Source of the DNA: Patescibacteria group bacterium
GTDB lineage: Bacteria > Patescibacteriota > Minisyncoccia > Minisyncoccales > DG-74-1
Length of the DNA stretch: 15,863 nucleotides
Direction: 5' to 3'
Assembly (NCBI GenBank): GCA_030016465.1
Contig: JASEJL010000014.1
Location: 1-15,863, forward strand
A program made the position numbers and the translations under genes. The notes under the pieces were generated by a model that searched no databases, was not told the origin of the DNA, and worked only from the letters and a program-made list of their open reading frames with translations. Below are positions 1 to 6,609 of the stretch, piece after piece (the first letter of the stretch is position 1; every line of letters begins with the position of its first letter).

Positions 1-53
1 CCTTGATATTTTTCTTAAGTACCACGGGAAATGAAAACCCTGTGGGAAGCAAG

Positions 54-185
54 CCGAACTACAATGCGTCTTGTTGTGGTCTCCAAATCGCTTTGCGATT
101 TGGAGAAAAGCGACACATCACGATGCGACTTCTCAAATTTGCCTAAGCAAATTTGAGTGGAGTTATCGTGATGATGGCGCGCGGC
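54..185 (+). other. Structured expansion segment in 23S domain I
   Basis: About 130 nt inserted where E. coli has a short helix tip, between the block equivalent to CGGGAC...TCCTGT and the conserved AAGGCTAAATACTC. It folds into two strong hairpins, CTCCAAATCG/CGATTTGGAG (81-105) and CTCAAATTTG/CAAATTTGAG (132-157). The second sits in an outer stem CATCACGAT/ATCGTGATG (117-125 with 166-174). It has no group I core motifs, so I read it as rRNA expansion or an intervening sequence rather than an intron. Whether it is trimmed from the mature rRNA cannot be seen. Confidence 0.7.
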
Positions 186-304
186 TAAGGCTAAATACTC
201 AATCTCACCGATAGTGAACCAGTACCGTGAGGGAAAGGTGAAAAGTAGGGAGGTGATCCCGGTGAAATAGAACCTGAAACCATCTCGCTCACAAAAAGTC
301 GGAG

Positions 305-405
305 CCCCGCCCTCTATGCTCATGACCAAGTTAATTATAGCTTCACAAGTTTTTTTTGGACGTTTGGGAGTTAGGTAACTTCGGTGACGGGCTTAGAGGG
401 CGGGG
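305..405 (+). repeat. Hairpin insertion element, copy A (23S domain I, helix 25 region)
   Basis: A 101-nt hairpin at the tip of the helix equivalent to E. coli H25. The terminal arms CCCCGCCCTCT (305-315) and AGAGGGCGGGG (395-405) are perfectly complementary. The inner stem continues with ATGCTC..GACC against GGTGA..GGGCTT, then AAGTTA against TAACTT. The first ~29 nt and last ~22 nt match the second copy at 1429-1528 with few differences, whereas the middle is unrelated. It has no coding content. Confidence 0.85.
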
Positions 406-1014
406 TGATGGCGTACTTTTTGGAGAACGAACCAACGAGTTTATTTTCTTCGCAAGTTTAAGGGGGGTTCCCCCGAAAGCAAAGTGAAAGCAAGCCTTAA
501 TAGGGCGTGAGCGGAGGAAATAAGACCCGAAGCCAAGCGAGCTTGCCATGGCCAGGGTGAACCCAAGCGAAAGCAAGGGGGAGGCCCGAACTCGTGGACC
601 GTGCAATATCCTGGGATGAGCTGTGGCAAGAAGCGAAAAACTAAACGAGCTTGGTAATAGCTGGTTCTCCCCGAAATAACTTTGGGGTTAGCGTCGGGAA
701 TTTAGAATTGGAGGTAGAGCACTGAATGGGATCTCTTGCCGAAAGGCGGAAATTCCAATCAAACTCCGAATGCCAATTCTTTAATCTCGGCAGTCAGACC
801 TTGGGGGCTAAGCTCCAAGGTCAAAAGGGAAACAGCCCTGATCTTCATCTAAGGTCCCAAAATTTGAGCTAAGTGAGAAAGGAAGTGGAATTCCCGAGAT
901 AGTTAGGAGGTTAGCTTAGAAGCAGCTATCCTTTAAAAAGTGCGTAACAGCTTACTAACTAAGGAATTCTGCACCGAAGATTAACGGAACTAAGCTCAGT
1001 ACCGAAGATAAGAC

Positions 1015-1147
1015 CCTTGTCCTTCGGACAAGGAAATTCGAAGCACGAAGCACGAAATTCGAAACTATAAGTAAATTATATAAAAGTATTCCTTGAGTTT
1101 CGGATTTCGGATTTAGAATTTCGGATTTCCTCGCCCGGAGGGCGAGG
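1015..1147 (+). other. Expansion segment with TTCGGAT-type short repeats in 23S domain II
   Basis: About 130 nt inserted just before the conserved GGGTAGGGGAGCG block. In order it holds a UUCG-capped hairpin CCTTGTCC/GGACAAGG (1015-1033), a purine-rich repeat tract built on GAAGCAC and GAAATTCGAA (1034-1064), an AT-rich loop, a TTTCGGAT repeat tract (1097-1127) and a hairpin CCTCGCCC/GGGCGAGG (1128-1147). The two repeat tracts are roughly complementary (GAAATTCGAA against TTTCGGATT), so together they could form one long irregular stem. Degenerate TTCGAA/TTCGGAT repeats of this flavour are, from memory, common intergenic filler in Patescibacteria genomes; finding them inside a transcribed rRNA is unusual. 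Confidence 0.7.
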
Positions 1148-1428
1148 GGGTAGGGGAGCGTCCTGCCTGTTGTGAAGGCAAGCCGTAAGGCTTGTTGGAA
1201 CGGGCAGGAGTGAGAATGTTGGTATGAGTAACCGCAATGGCAGTGAAATTCTGCCAGACCGAAAGCCCAAGGTTTCCTTGACAATGGCGATCAATCAAGG
1301 GTTAGGCGGACCTAAGTCAAGCACCGAAAGGTGTTCGACGATGGACAGCCGGTTAATATTCCGGCCCATCCATTAGATAAATTTAAGGCGACGCAGTTGA
1401 AATTCTTGAGAGGGTTATTGGATTCCGA

Positions 1429-1528
1429 CCCCGCCCTCTATGCTCGTGACCGAGTTTTATTAACGTATTTGTTTTTTAAAACAGTACGCTAAACTAATGG
1501 ACTCAGGTGATGGGCTTAGAGGGCGGGG
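1429..1528 (+). repeat. Hairpin insertion element, copy B (23S domain III)
   Basis: A 100-nt second copy of the element at 305-405, here inside a domain III helix whose own arms (ATTCTTGAG at 1402-1410 and CTCAAGAAT at 1531-1539) flank it. The ends, CCCCGCCCTCTATGCTC and GGGCTTAGAGGGCGGGG, are identical to copy A and the centre is different. In the inner stem an A-U pair of copy A is replaced by G-C here (ACCAAGTT/AACTTC against ACCGAGTT/GACTCA). This is a compensatory change that suggests the RNA fold is maintained. Confidence 0.85.
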
Positions 1529-1882
1529 GCCTCAAGAATCAAACTGCCTGGAAAAACCTTAAAGAGTTATATCTAATGGGTTCCGTACCACAAACCGACA
1601 CAGGTGGGCTGGTGGAAGAGCACCAAGGTCAACGGGTGAAACCTCGTTAAGGAACTCGGCAAAAAAGCAGGCGTAACTTCGGAATATGCCTTGCCTTAGT
1701 GATAAACTAAGGCCGCAGCGAAAGTTCCCCTGGCGACTGTTTAACAAAAACACAGGTCCCTGCTTAATTGGTAACAAGATGTATAGGGACTGAGGCCTGA
1801 CCAGTGCCGGATTGTTATCTTTGGTGGTATCTGCCGTGAGGTAGATGCTGACTGAATTAAGCGTCCGGTGAACGTCCGCGGT

Positions 1883-2617
1883 AAGCAAGTTGCCGCTTGG
1901 TTTGAGTCATCAAACCAATAAAACTCGGCTATATGCGAGAAACTCCGGAAGAATCTGAGACTACTCATCTTATGCTGCTCATTGTATAATTACCTAATAT
2001 GAGTAAAAAAGTCATCAGCGATCCGGACAATTCGCAGGAAAGGTTCTTAAGGGAAATTTCGGAAAAATTAGGATGGTTTTTAGTAGGATTTACTGAAGGG
2101 GAAGGAAGTTTTAATCTCTCAGTAATAAAGAGAAGCGATTATACTCATAGATGGCAACTTAATCTCTCCTTCAATATTTCTCAAAAAGAAGGTACATTGC
2201 TTGGATTGGTTAAAAAGATATTAAGGTGTGGAACAATCAGATCGAGAAGTGACGAAGTTTATGTCTTCGAGGTAAGAAATGTGAAAGATATTAATGAGAA
2301 AGTAATTCCATTCTTTAATCACTTTAAGCTTTTTTCGGAAGGAAAAAGAAAGACTTTTGAAGCCTTTTCAGGAATTGCAAGAATGATGAAAAATGGAGAA
2401 CACTTGACAGTTAAAGGATTAGAAAAAATACTAAAACTAAGAAGATTGCTGAATCCTAAAAGAGGAAGAAAGAGAAAATACAGCGATCAATATATTCTAA
2501 ATTCCCTTAAGAAAATCCTCAGAGACCATACGCCGAGCCCGAGCCCATAAGCCATAAGGCGTTATGAGCTCGGTGAAGATATGGTCCATACTTTCTGGCG
2601 ACAGAAGGAAATATATG
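1883..2617 (+). ncRNA. Group I intron 1 (after E. coli U1911, helix 69), with LAGLIDADG ORF
   Basis: 735 nt. The 5' exon GCGGT pairs with the internal guide GCCGC (1893-1897), giving the U·G pair at the splice site. The intron ends ATATATG with a terminal G. P3 is CTCGGC (1924-1929) with GCCGAG (2532-2537). P7 is GACCAT (2524-2529) with ATGGTC (2581-2586). A P9 hairpin CTTTCTGGCGACAGAAG follows. Excision joins CGCGGU to AACUCUGACCGUG, rebuilding a complete helix 69 stem-loop. The ORF sits in the P6 region and overlaps the core at both ends. It is the same structural type as introns 2 and 8. Confidence 0.93.
1999..2550 (+). CDS. LAGLIDADG homing endonuclease (LAGLIDADG_1 type) of intron 1
   Basis: 183 aa, with one LAGLIDADG motif, LGWFLVGFTEGEGSF, near residues 24-38. 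The last acidic residue (E35) is the expected metal ligand. The typical single-motif pattern follows: WQLNLSFNISQKEG, then LLGLVKKILRCGTI, then a basic C-terminus with KRGRKRKYS...ILNSLKKI. Single-motif members act as homodimers that cut an intronless 23S allele to start intron homing. ATG at 1999 lies just upstream of the ribozyme segment encoding residues 8-14 (DPDNSQE). The last ~13 codons (ILRDHTPSPSP) are the P7 and P3 strands read as protein. It resembles the intron 8 protein over its length. No Shine-Dalgarno is seen. Expression is presumably from unspliced pre-rRNA. Confidence 0.92.
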   Translation: MSKKVISDPDNSQERFLREISEKLGWFLVGFTEGEGSFNLSVIKRSDYTHRWQLNLSFNISQKEGTLLGLVKKILRCGTIRSRSDEVYVFEVRNVKDINEKVIPFFNHFKLFSEGKRKTFEAFSGIARMMKNGEHLTVKGLEKILKLRRLLNPKRGRKRKYSDQYILNSLKKILRDHTPSPSP

Positions 2618-2637
2618 AACTCTGACCGTGTTAAAGT

Positions 2638-2872
2638 AATCAACGCGTTGCTTTAGTAAAATCTGGCTATATGCTGGGAAGTCCCATGTATCTTTAACTG
2701 GTAACGGTTAAAGTGGGGACAATCAGCAGGAAAGACTCGTCTAAGTTTTGCAGAGCAAAATTTTGGCGGGAATCCTCAGAGGCCATACGCTAGACTAGGC
2801 AAAATGCTTAGAAGATATGGTCCGAACTCTTTGGCGACAAAGAGAATTCCATTAAATGGATTTAACAAATTG
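2638..2872 (+). ncRNA. Group I intron 2 (after E. coli U1931), ORF-less
   Basis: 235 nt, the most compact of the nine. Exon TAAAGT pairs with guide GCTTTA (2649-2654) with U·G at the junction. P3 is TCTGGC (about 2663-2668) with GCTAGA (using G·U pairs). The Q-like element AATCAGCAGG and R-like CTCAGAGGCCATACGC are present, with a hairpin where introns 1 and 8 keep their ORFs. P7 3' strand is TATGGTCC. The intron ends AAATTG. Splicing yields GUUAAAGU|AGCGUAACC, matching E. coli CCUAAGGU|AGCGAAAUU. Position 1931 is, from memory, an intron site also used in other bacteria. Confidence 0.92.
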
Positions 2873-2892
2873 AGCGTAACCCCTTGTCAGGT

Positions 2893-3409
2893 AAGAAATT
2901 GCCTGTCTAGAGAGTAATCTCTAGAAAAAACTCGGCTAATAACGGTGAAACCTTATGAATTTTATGATAAAATAAGGTAATACCGTGGGAAGTGAGCACA
3001 TAAAGCGTTATGTGCTTTACCCCGTAACGACTTTAATTGCGTCACGCAATTAGGATGATGGGTTTTTCCGAACCATCATAATATGCCGACGCTTATTACG
3101 ATGAATTTGGAATCCTATATAATATGTGGACGGAGAAGCATGTTTTTGTGTCTCAATTCGACCCCGCAAGGGTAACAAAATAGGTTGGGAAGTAGTAGCA
3201 AGTTTTTCAGTAGCTCAGAACGAAGATAGAGCTGAAGTACTAAAAATGATTAAGGATTATTTTAAGTGCGGATTCATTAGAAGGAATAGCTGAATTAGTA
3301 TCTAATATGAATCTTTCTGGGAAACGAGAATATAATAAAATAACAATTCTGAATTCTCTTAATAAGATGAAGATATAGTCTATGCCATTAGTGATAATGG
3401 AGAAACATG
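2893..3409 (+). ncRNA. Group I intron 3 (after E. coli U1951), IA-like, with decayed endonuclease ORF
   Basis: 517 nt. Exon CAGGT pairs with guide GCCTG with U·G at the junction. The core has TCGGCTAATAACGGTG, GGTAATACCGTGGGAAG and CCCCGTAACGACTT. P3 is TCGGC/GCCGA (GCCGA at about 3084). P7 is GACT/AGTC, closing on GATATAGTCTATGCC. Two extra hairpins between the P7 and P3 strands, AATTGCG/CGCAATT and GATGATGG/CCATCAT, are P7.1/P7.2-like, a subgroup IA trait. The P8 region is filled by an endonuclease relic. The intron ends ACATG, and exon AAGUUCUGACC resumes. E. coli 1951 is also, from memory, the site of a Coxiella 23S intron. Confidence 0.92.
3102..3378 (+). pseudogene. LAGLIDADG endonuclease relic in intron 3
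   Basis: No intact ORF remains, but protein fragments of the family are readable in two frames. Frame 1 (3126-3293) gives VDGEACFCVSIRP...GWEVVASFSVAQNE, then VLKMIKDYFKCGFIRRNS and a TGA stop. It starts inside the LAGLIDADG motif, whose first half is scrambled with an in-frame TAA just upstream. Frame 2 (3298-3378) gives NLSGKREYNKITILNSLNKM, which matches the C-terminus of the intron 1 enzyme (PKRGRKRKYSDQYILNSLKK). The middle third of the gene is deleted. The relic occupies the P8 region, unlike the P6 position of the intron 1 and 8 genes. Confidence 0.85.
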
Positions 3410-3705
3410 AAGTTCTGACCCGCATGAAAGGTTTCACGACTAGGGGACTGTCTCAACGAGGCGCCCGGTGAAAATGCTATAAGCGTGAAGAAGCGCTTTA
3501 CCTGCGGCTAGACGGAAAGACCCCGGGAGCTTTACTGTAGGGTGGTATTGAATTTTGGGTTTTGATGCGTAGCGTAGTGGGGAGGCTTTGAAGTCCCGAT
3601 TTCGGTCGGGATGGAGCCGACAATGAAACACCCATCTTCGAAACTTAAAGTTCTAATCCGAAAGGTGACAGTGCCACTCGGTCAGTTTAAGTGGGGCACT
3701 TGCCT

Positions 3706-4511
3706 TAATTTATGGGGCATTTCGGCTGTATGCTGGGACATCCGAGTATCCAAAGGTACCAGAGCACATAAACTTGTTATGTGTTCGGTAAAAATCCTTT
3801 GGTGCGGATAATCAGCAGGGAAGTCTCCAAAGAACTAGAAAGGAGACCCCTCAACGACTAAGAGAATTTTTATGAAACCTCTTTTAGAAATAACCCGACA
3901 ATTAGTTATAGGGACAAGATTAGGTGATGGTCATCTTAGAAAAAATTATGGCAAGACTCAATTGCAAATAGCTCATACTGCGAAGAAGAAAGAATATGTG
4001 TGGTGGAAGGGGAAAATGTTAGCTGATGATAATCTCGTATCTGGAAAACCTTATAATTATAAGATATTAGTAAAGTTTAAGAATAAAAAATATCCTCAAT
4101 GGAGATGCCAGATGACATGGAATAAAAGGTTGAATGGATTGTATCCTTTAGTTATCCAGAAATATCTGAAAGATAGATGGAGAATAAAAATTGGGTTTGT
4201 AAAAAATAAGGGGAAATTGAGAATAAGAAAAGGAGCGGTAGAGGCAAAAAAATTTCTAAAAATTGTGAACCCTTACATTCTAGAGTGCATGAAGTATAAA
4301 ACTAATTTGGGTTATAAAAATTCTCGCAACGCCGAACTCCCTTTTGGGAGGTGATATAGTCTGAACTTTAGGGCGACCTAAAGAGTTGGTAATGCCAAAC
4401 TCGTGCGCCTTGGCTAACCCAACAATTATGTTGATAAAAAATCAGGGTAAATCAGCGTCGGCTGCAAAGCAGCCGCTCATGAGCGTGAATCAACGTAATT
4501 TAACAAAATTG
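3706..4511 (+). ncRNA. Group I intron 4 (after E. coli U2262, just after the P-loop helix), with LAGLIDADG ORF
   Basis: 806 nt, the longest of the nine. Exon TGCCT pairs with guide GGGCA (3715-3719) with U·G at the junction. P3 is TTCGGC (3721-3726) with GCCGAA (4331-4336). The Q-like AATCAGCAGG resembles introns 1, 2 and 8, but CAACGACTA/TATAGTC for P7 resembles the IA-like set. P8 is CTCCC/GGGAG (4337-4350). The ORF lies between the P7 5' strand and the P3 3' strand, flanked by an inverted repeat GAGAATTTTT (3862-3871) / AAAAATTCTC (4316-4325). A long P9 domain includes CGGCTGC/GCAGCCG (4459-4475). Excision restores GCCUCC...GGAGGC pairing in the exon. Confidence 0.9.
3872..4354 (+). CDS. 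LAGLIDADG homing endonuclease (LAGLIDADG_2-like) of intron 4
   Basis: 160 aa. The motif near residues 11-22, LVIGTRLGDGHLRK, is the form typical of the LAGLIDADG_2 family, with D19 as the likely metal-binding acid. It is followed by TQLQIAHTAKKKEYVWWKG, the usual HS..KxYVxW segment, and near the end AKKFLKIVNPYILECMKYK, which fits the family's FxxIxxPYxxxxMxYK. It differs clearly from the LAGLIDADG_1 proteins of introns 1 and 8, so the gene was acquired separately. ATG at 3872 directly follows the left arm of a 10-bp inverted repeat. The last ~13 codons overlap the right arm and the P3 and P8 strands of the ribozyme. The protein is strongly basic, as expected for DNA binding. No Shine-Dalgarno is visible. 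Confidence 0.85.
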   Translation: MKPLLEITRQLVIGTRLGDGHLRKNYGKTQLQIAHTAKKKEYVWWKGKMLADDNLVSGKPYNYKILVKFKNKKYPQWRCQMTWNKRLNGLYPLVIQKYLKDRWRIKIGFVKNKGKLRIRKGAVEAKKFLKIVNPYILECMKYKTNLGYKNSRNAELPFGR

Positions 4512-4760
4512 CCTAAAAGGTAATGGAGGCGTTTAAAGGTCGGCTAGCTCCGGATGGAAATCGGAGTGGTCGTGCAAAGGCATAAGCCGGCTTTACTGCA
4601 AGAGGGATATCTCGCGCAGTTGGGAAACCAGAACTTAGTGAACCGACCGTGGTTGGTAGAACCGCGGAAGATCATCAGCCAAAAGTTACCCCGGGGATAA
4701 CAGGCTAGTAGGGCCCGCGAGTCCTCATCAACGGCCCTGTTCGGCACCTCGATGTCGGCT

Positions 4761-5074
4761 AAATAGATTGGCCGCTGGCGTCGTAAGGCGACTGACAAAA
4801 TTCAGCTAATAACGGTAAAGCCCTCTTCACTTCACTCAGAGTAAACTTTCTAAATGACTTTTTAAATGGAAGTTTACCCTGAGGTAGGAAGTACTGAAAG
4901 GGGTAATACCGTGGGAAGTCTTTGTGACCCCGTAACGACTGAGGCTTTATGCTAAGATAGTGGGTACCTGATGATCAGGAATTTAAACCATTATCATACG
5001 CTGACCCCTATTAAACCTAAGTTTTAATAGGGAGATGATATAGTCTATACTTCAAGTAATTGAAGAGTAATATG
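4761..5074 (+). ncRNA. Group I intron 5 (after E. coli U2511, peptidyl-transferase region), ORF-less
   Basis: 314 nt. Exon CGGCT pairs with guide GGCCG (4770-4774) with U·G at the junction. The core is TCAGCTAATAACGGTAAAGCC, GGTAATACCGTGGGAAG and CCCCGTAACGACT. P3 is TCAGC/GCTGA. A P7.2-like hairpin GATAGTGG/CCATTATC (about 4966-4998) marks the IA-like type. P8 is CCTATTAAA../..TTTAATAGG. P7 3' strand is TATAGTC. The intron ends AATATG. Splicing joins GAUGUCGGCU to CAUCACAUCC exactly as in E. coli. Confidence 0.92.
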
Positions 5075-5109
5075 CATCACATCCCGGAGGTGGAGAAGCT
5101 TCCAAGGGT

Positions 5110-5402
5110 AAGAAGAACATCAAGCCCTTGTAAAACTGGCTAATAACGGTGGAGTCCATTTGCTTTTATGATAAAAAGAGACAATGGATAATACCGTGGG
5201 AAATAAGGAAGCTCTTCCTTTCTTTAATTGAAAAATATATAATCCCAACCATGAGATACAAGCTTCTTTATACCCGTAACGACTTTTTGCCACCGCGCAA
5301 AAGATAGAGATTTCAAACCTCTATAATACGCCAGTCGAGCATATAAAACGTTATGGGCTCGAAAGATATAGTCTGCGCCTTTAGTAATAAGGGAATTAAG
5401 CG
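5110..5402 (+). ncRNA. Group I intron 6 (after E. coli U2546, base of the A-loop helix 92), ORF-less
   Basis: 293 nt. Exon AAGGGT pairs with guide GCCCTT (5123-5128) with U·G at the junction. The core is ACTGGCTAATAACGGTGGAG, GGATAATACCGTGGGAAA and CCCGTAACGACTTT. P3 is ACTGGC/GCCAGT. P7 is GACT/AGTC. P8 is CGAGCATATAA../..TTATGGGCTCG. The intron ends AAGCG. Splicing joins CCAAGGGU to UUGGCUGUUCGCCAA, the complete A-loop hairpin. The P6 loop carries ~50 nt of AT-rich filler in which I recognise no protein fragment. Confidence 0.9.
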
Positions 5403-5431
5403 TTGGCTGTTCGCCAATTAAAGTGGTACGT

Positions 5432-5777
5432 GAGAATTCGCGTCTTTCCTAAGCAATTAGGAAATGCTAACCAACTTATATCGGTGAAGCCCTAAATAAC
5501 TTAGAACCCAAAGTTTAGGGTGACACCGAGGGAAGGTTAGCGGAAATTTGTGGAATAATGAAGAGGTTATGATGAAGAAAATTATACCTAAATCAATCAA
5601 GAATAAGGATAAACATTCACTTTCCGCTATATCCCCGTAACGACTTTACTTTAAAAAATAAGGCAATAGAGATTCTTAAATAATTTTAAGGACACCTATT
5701 GCAAAACGTTGGTTCCTTATTCAGCTTTAATAAGGAAGAGATATAGTCTATGCTTTTGGTAACAAAAGATTAACATG
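5432..5777 (+). ncRNA. Group I intron 7 (after E. coli position 2575, helix 90/PTC), no intact ORF
   Basis: 346 nt. Exon ACGT pairs with guide GCGT (5440-5443) with U·G at the junction; this is a short P1. E. coli has C at the last exon position, whereas here it is U, as group I splicing requires. P3 is ACCAAC/GTTGGT, a complete replacement of the sequence seen in the other introns with pairing kept. R-like CCCCGTAACGACTTTAC and GATATAGTCTATGC close P7. A ~75-nt P6 extension (about 5538-5630) bounded by AGCGGAAA/TTTCCGCT contains only a 23-codon ATG frame with no recognisable motif. The intron ends ACATG. Confidence 0.88.
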
Positions 5778-5806
5778 GAGTTGGGTTCAGTACGTCGTGA
5801 GACAGT

Positions 5807-6558
5807 AAAAAAGGACCATTGCTGTCTATAAATCTGGCTATTTGCTGGGAAGTCCGGTGAATTGTGTGCTACTTGACAAGATTCTTCGATAGAGTTATCC
5901 TATCTCTAGGATATGTCAAGTAAAAATGCATCACATGCGGATAATCAGCAGACAAGCAGGAAGAAAATATCTGACGAGTATTTAGCTGGTTTCGTAGATG
6001 GAGAAGGATGTTTTTATGTGGGATTCAGTAAAAGGAGTGATTTGCCTCTTGGTTGGCAGATTCTTACTGAATTTCATTTAAGTCAAAATCCAGGTAGATT
6101 AAATCTTTTGGAAGAATTTAGAAAACGAGTTGGTTGCGGTTATTTAAAACCAAATCATGCTAAAAATCCAAAAGATCGTTCATGGGTTTTGGTAATAAAA
6201 GATAGAAAAGACCTAAAGGAAAAACTTATCCCTTTTTTCAAAAAATGCCCTCTTCATTCTCAAAAACAGCAAGAATTTATTGTTTTTGCTAAAGTGCTTA
6301 GCTTGATAGAAAAAAAGAAGCATTTACAAAAGCAAGGATTCCGTAAAATTGTGAATTTAGTTTTTAGCCTACCGCGACTCACCAATAAACGATACTCAAA
6401 AAATATTATCCTTTCTTCCTGAAGTCTCAGAGACTATACGCCAGACCGAGCATATAAATTTTTATGTGCTTGGAAGATATAGTCCGAACTGCATAGCGAT
6501 ATGCAGACTGTAACAGAAATGTTTACAGACTTTACTAAAATAAAGATTAACAAAATTG
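5807..6558 (+). ncRNA. Group I intron 8 (after E. coli U2604, next to A2602), with LAGLIDADG ORF
   Basis: 752 nt. Exon GACAGT pairs with guide GCTGTC (5821-5826) with U·G at the junction, a full 6-bp P1. P3 is TCTGGC (5833-5838) with GCCAGA (6440-6445). Q-like AATCAGCAG and R-like CTCAGAGACTATACGCC match introns 1 and 2. P7 is GACTAT/ATAGTC. P9 hairpins are CTGCATA/TATGCAG and CTGTAA/TTACAG. The intron ends AAAATTG. Splicing joins GUCGUGAGACAGU to ACGGUCCC, the E. coli order. The ORF fills the P6 region. Confidence 0.92.
5913..6422 (+). CDS. LAGLIDADG homing endonuclease (LAGLIDADG_1 type) of intron 8
   Basis: 169 aa with one motif, YLAGFVDGEGCFYVGF, near residues 23-38 (E31 is the likely metal ligand). 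It continues with WQILTEFHLSQNPG, LNLLEEFRKRVGCGYL, LVIKDRKDLKEKLIPFF and a C-terminal helix-rich stretch. This is the standard single-motif layout, and the enzyme would act as a dimer. It is a paralogue of the intron 1 protein: both have an N-terminal DN.Q at residues 10-13, encoded by the ribozyme's Q-like element (GCGGATAATCAGCAG at about 5937-5951), and both share KDxxEKxIPFF. The TGA stop falls just before the R-like element, so only the N-terminus overlaps the core. ATG at 5913 is the first start and has no Shine-Dalgarno. Confidence 0.92.
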   Translation: MSSKNASHADNQQTSRKKISDEYLAGFVDGEGCFYVGFSKRSDLPLGWQILTEFHLSQNPGRLNLLEEFRKRVGCGYLKPNHAKNPKDRSWVLVIKDRKDLKEKLIPFFKKCPLHSQKQQEFIVFAKVLSLIEKKKHLQKQGFRKIVNLVFSLPRLTNKRYSKNIILSS

Positions 6559-6609
6559 ACGGTCCCTATCTACCGCAGGCGCTGAGTCTTGAGGGGAGTC
6601 GTCCCTAGT

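Noticed and set aside
54..1528. Expansion segments at 54-185, 305-405, 1015-1147 and 1429-1528 as further introns
   Set aside because: They lack P3/P7-type cores and guide pairing, and sit at helix tips, so they are expansion or intervening segments rather than ribozymes.
15..1968. Several minus-strand open frames of 60-110 codons across the 5' 23S exon
   Set aside because: They lie antisense to well-aligned 23S rRNA, have no recognisable domains, and are explained by chance openness in structured RNA.
3611..3811. 66-codon plus-strand frame spanning exon 4 and the start of intron 4
   Set aside because: It crosses conserved 23S sequence, the splice site and ribozyme core motifs and shows no protein similarity; it is a shadow of rRNA and intron.
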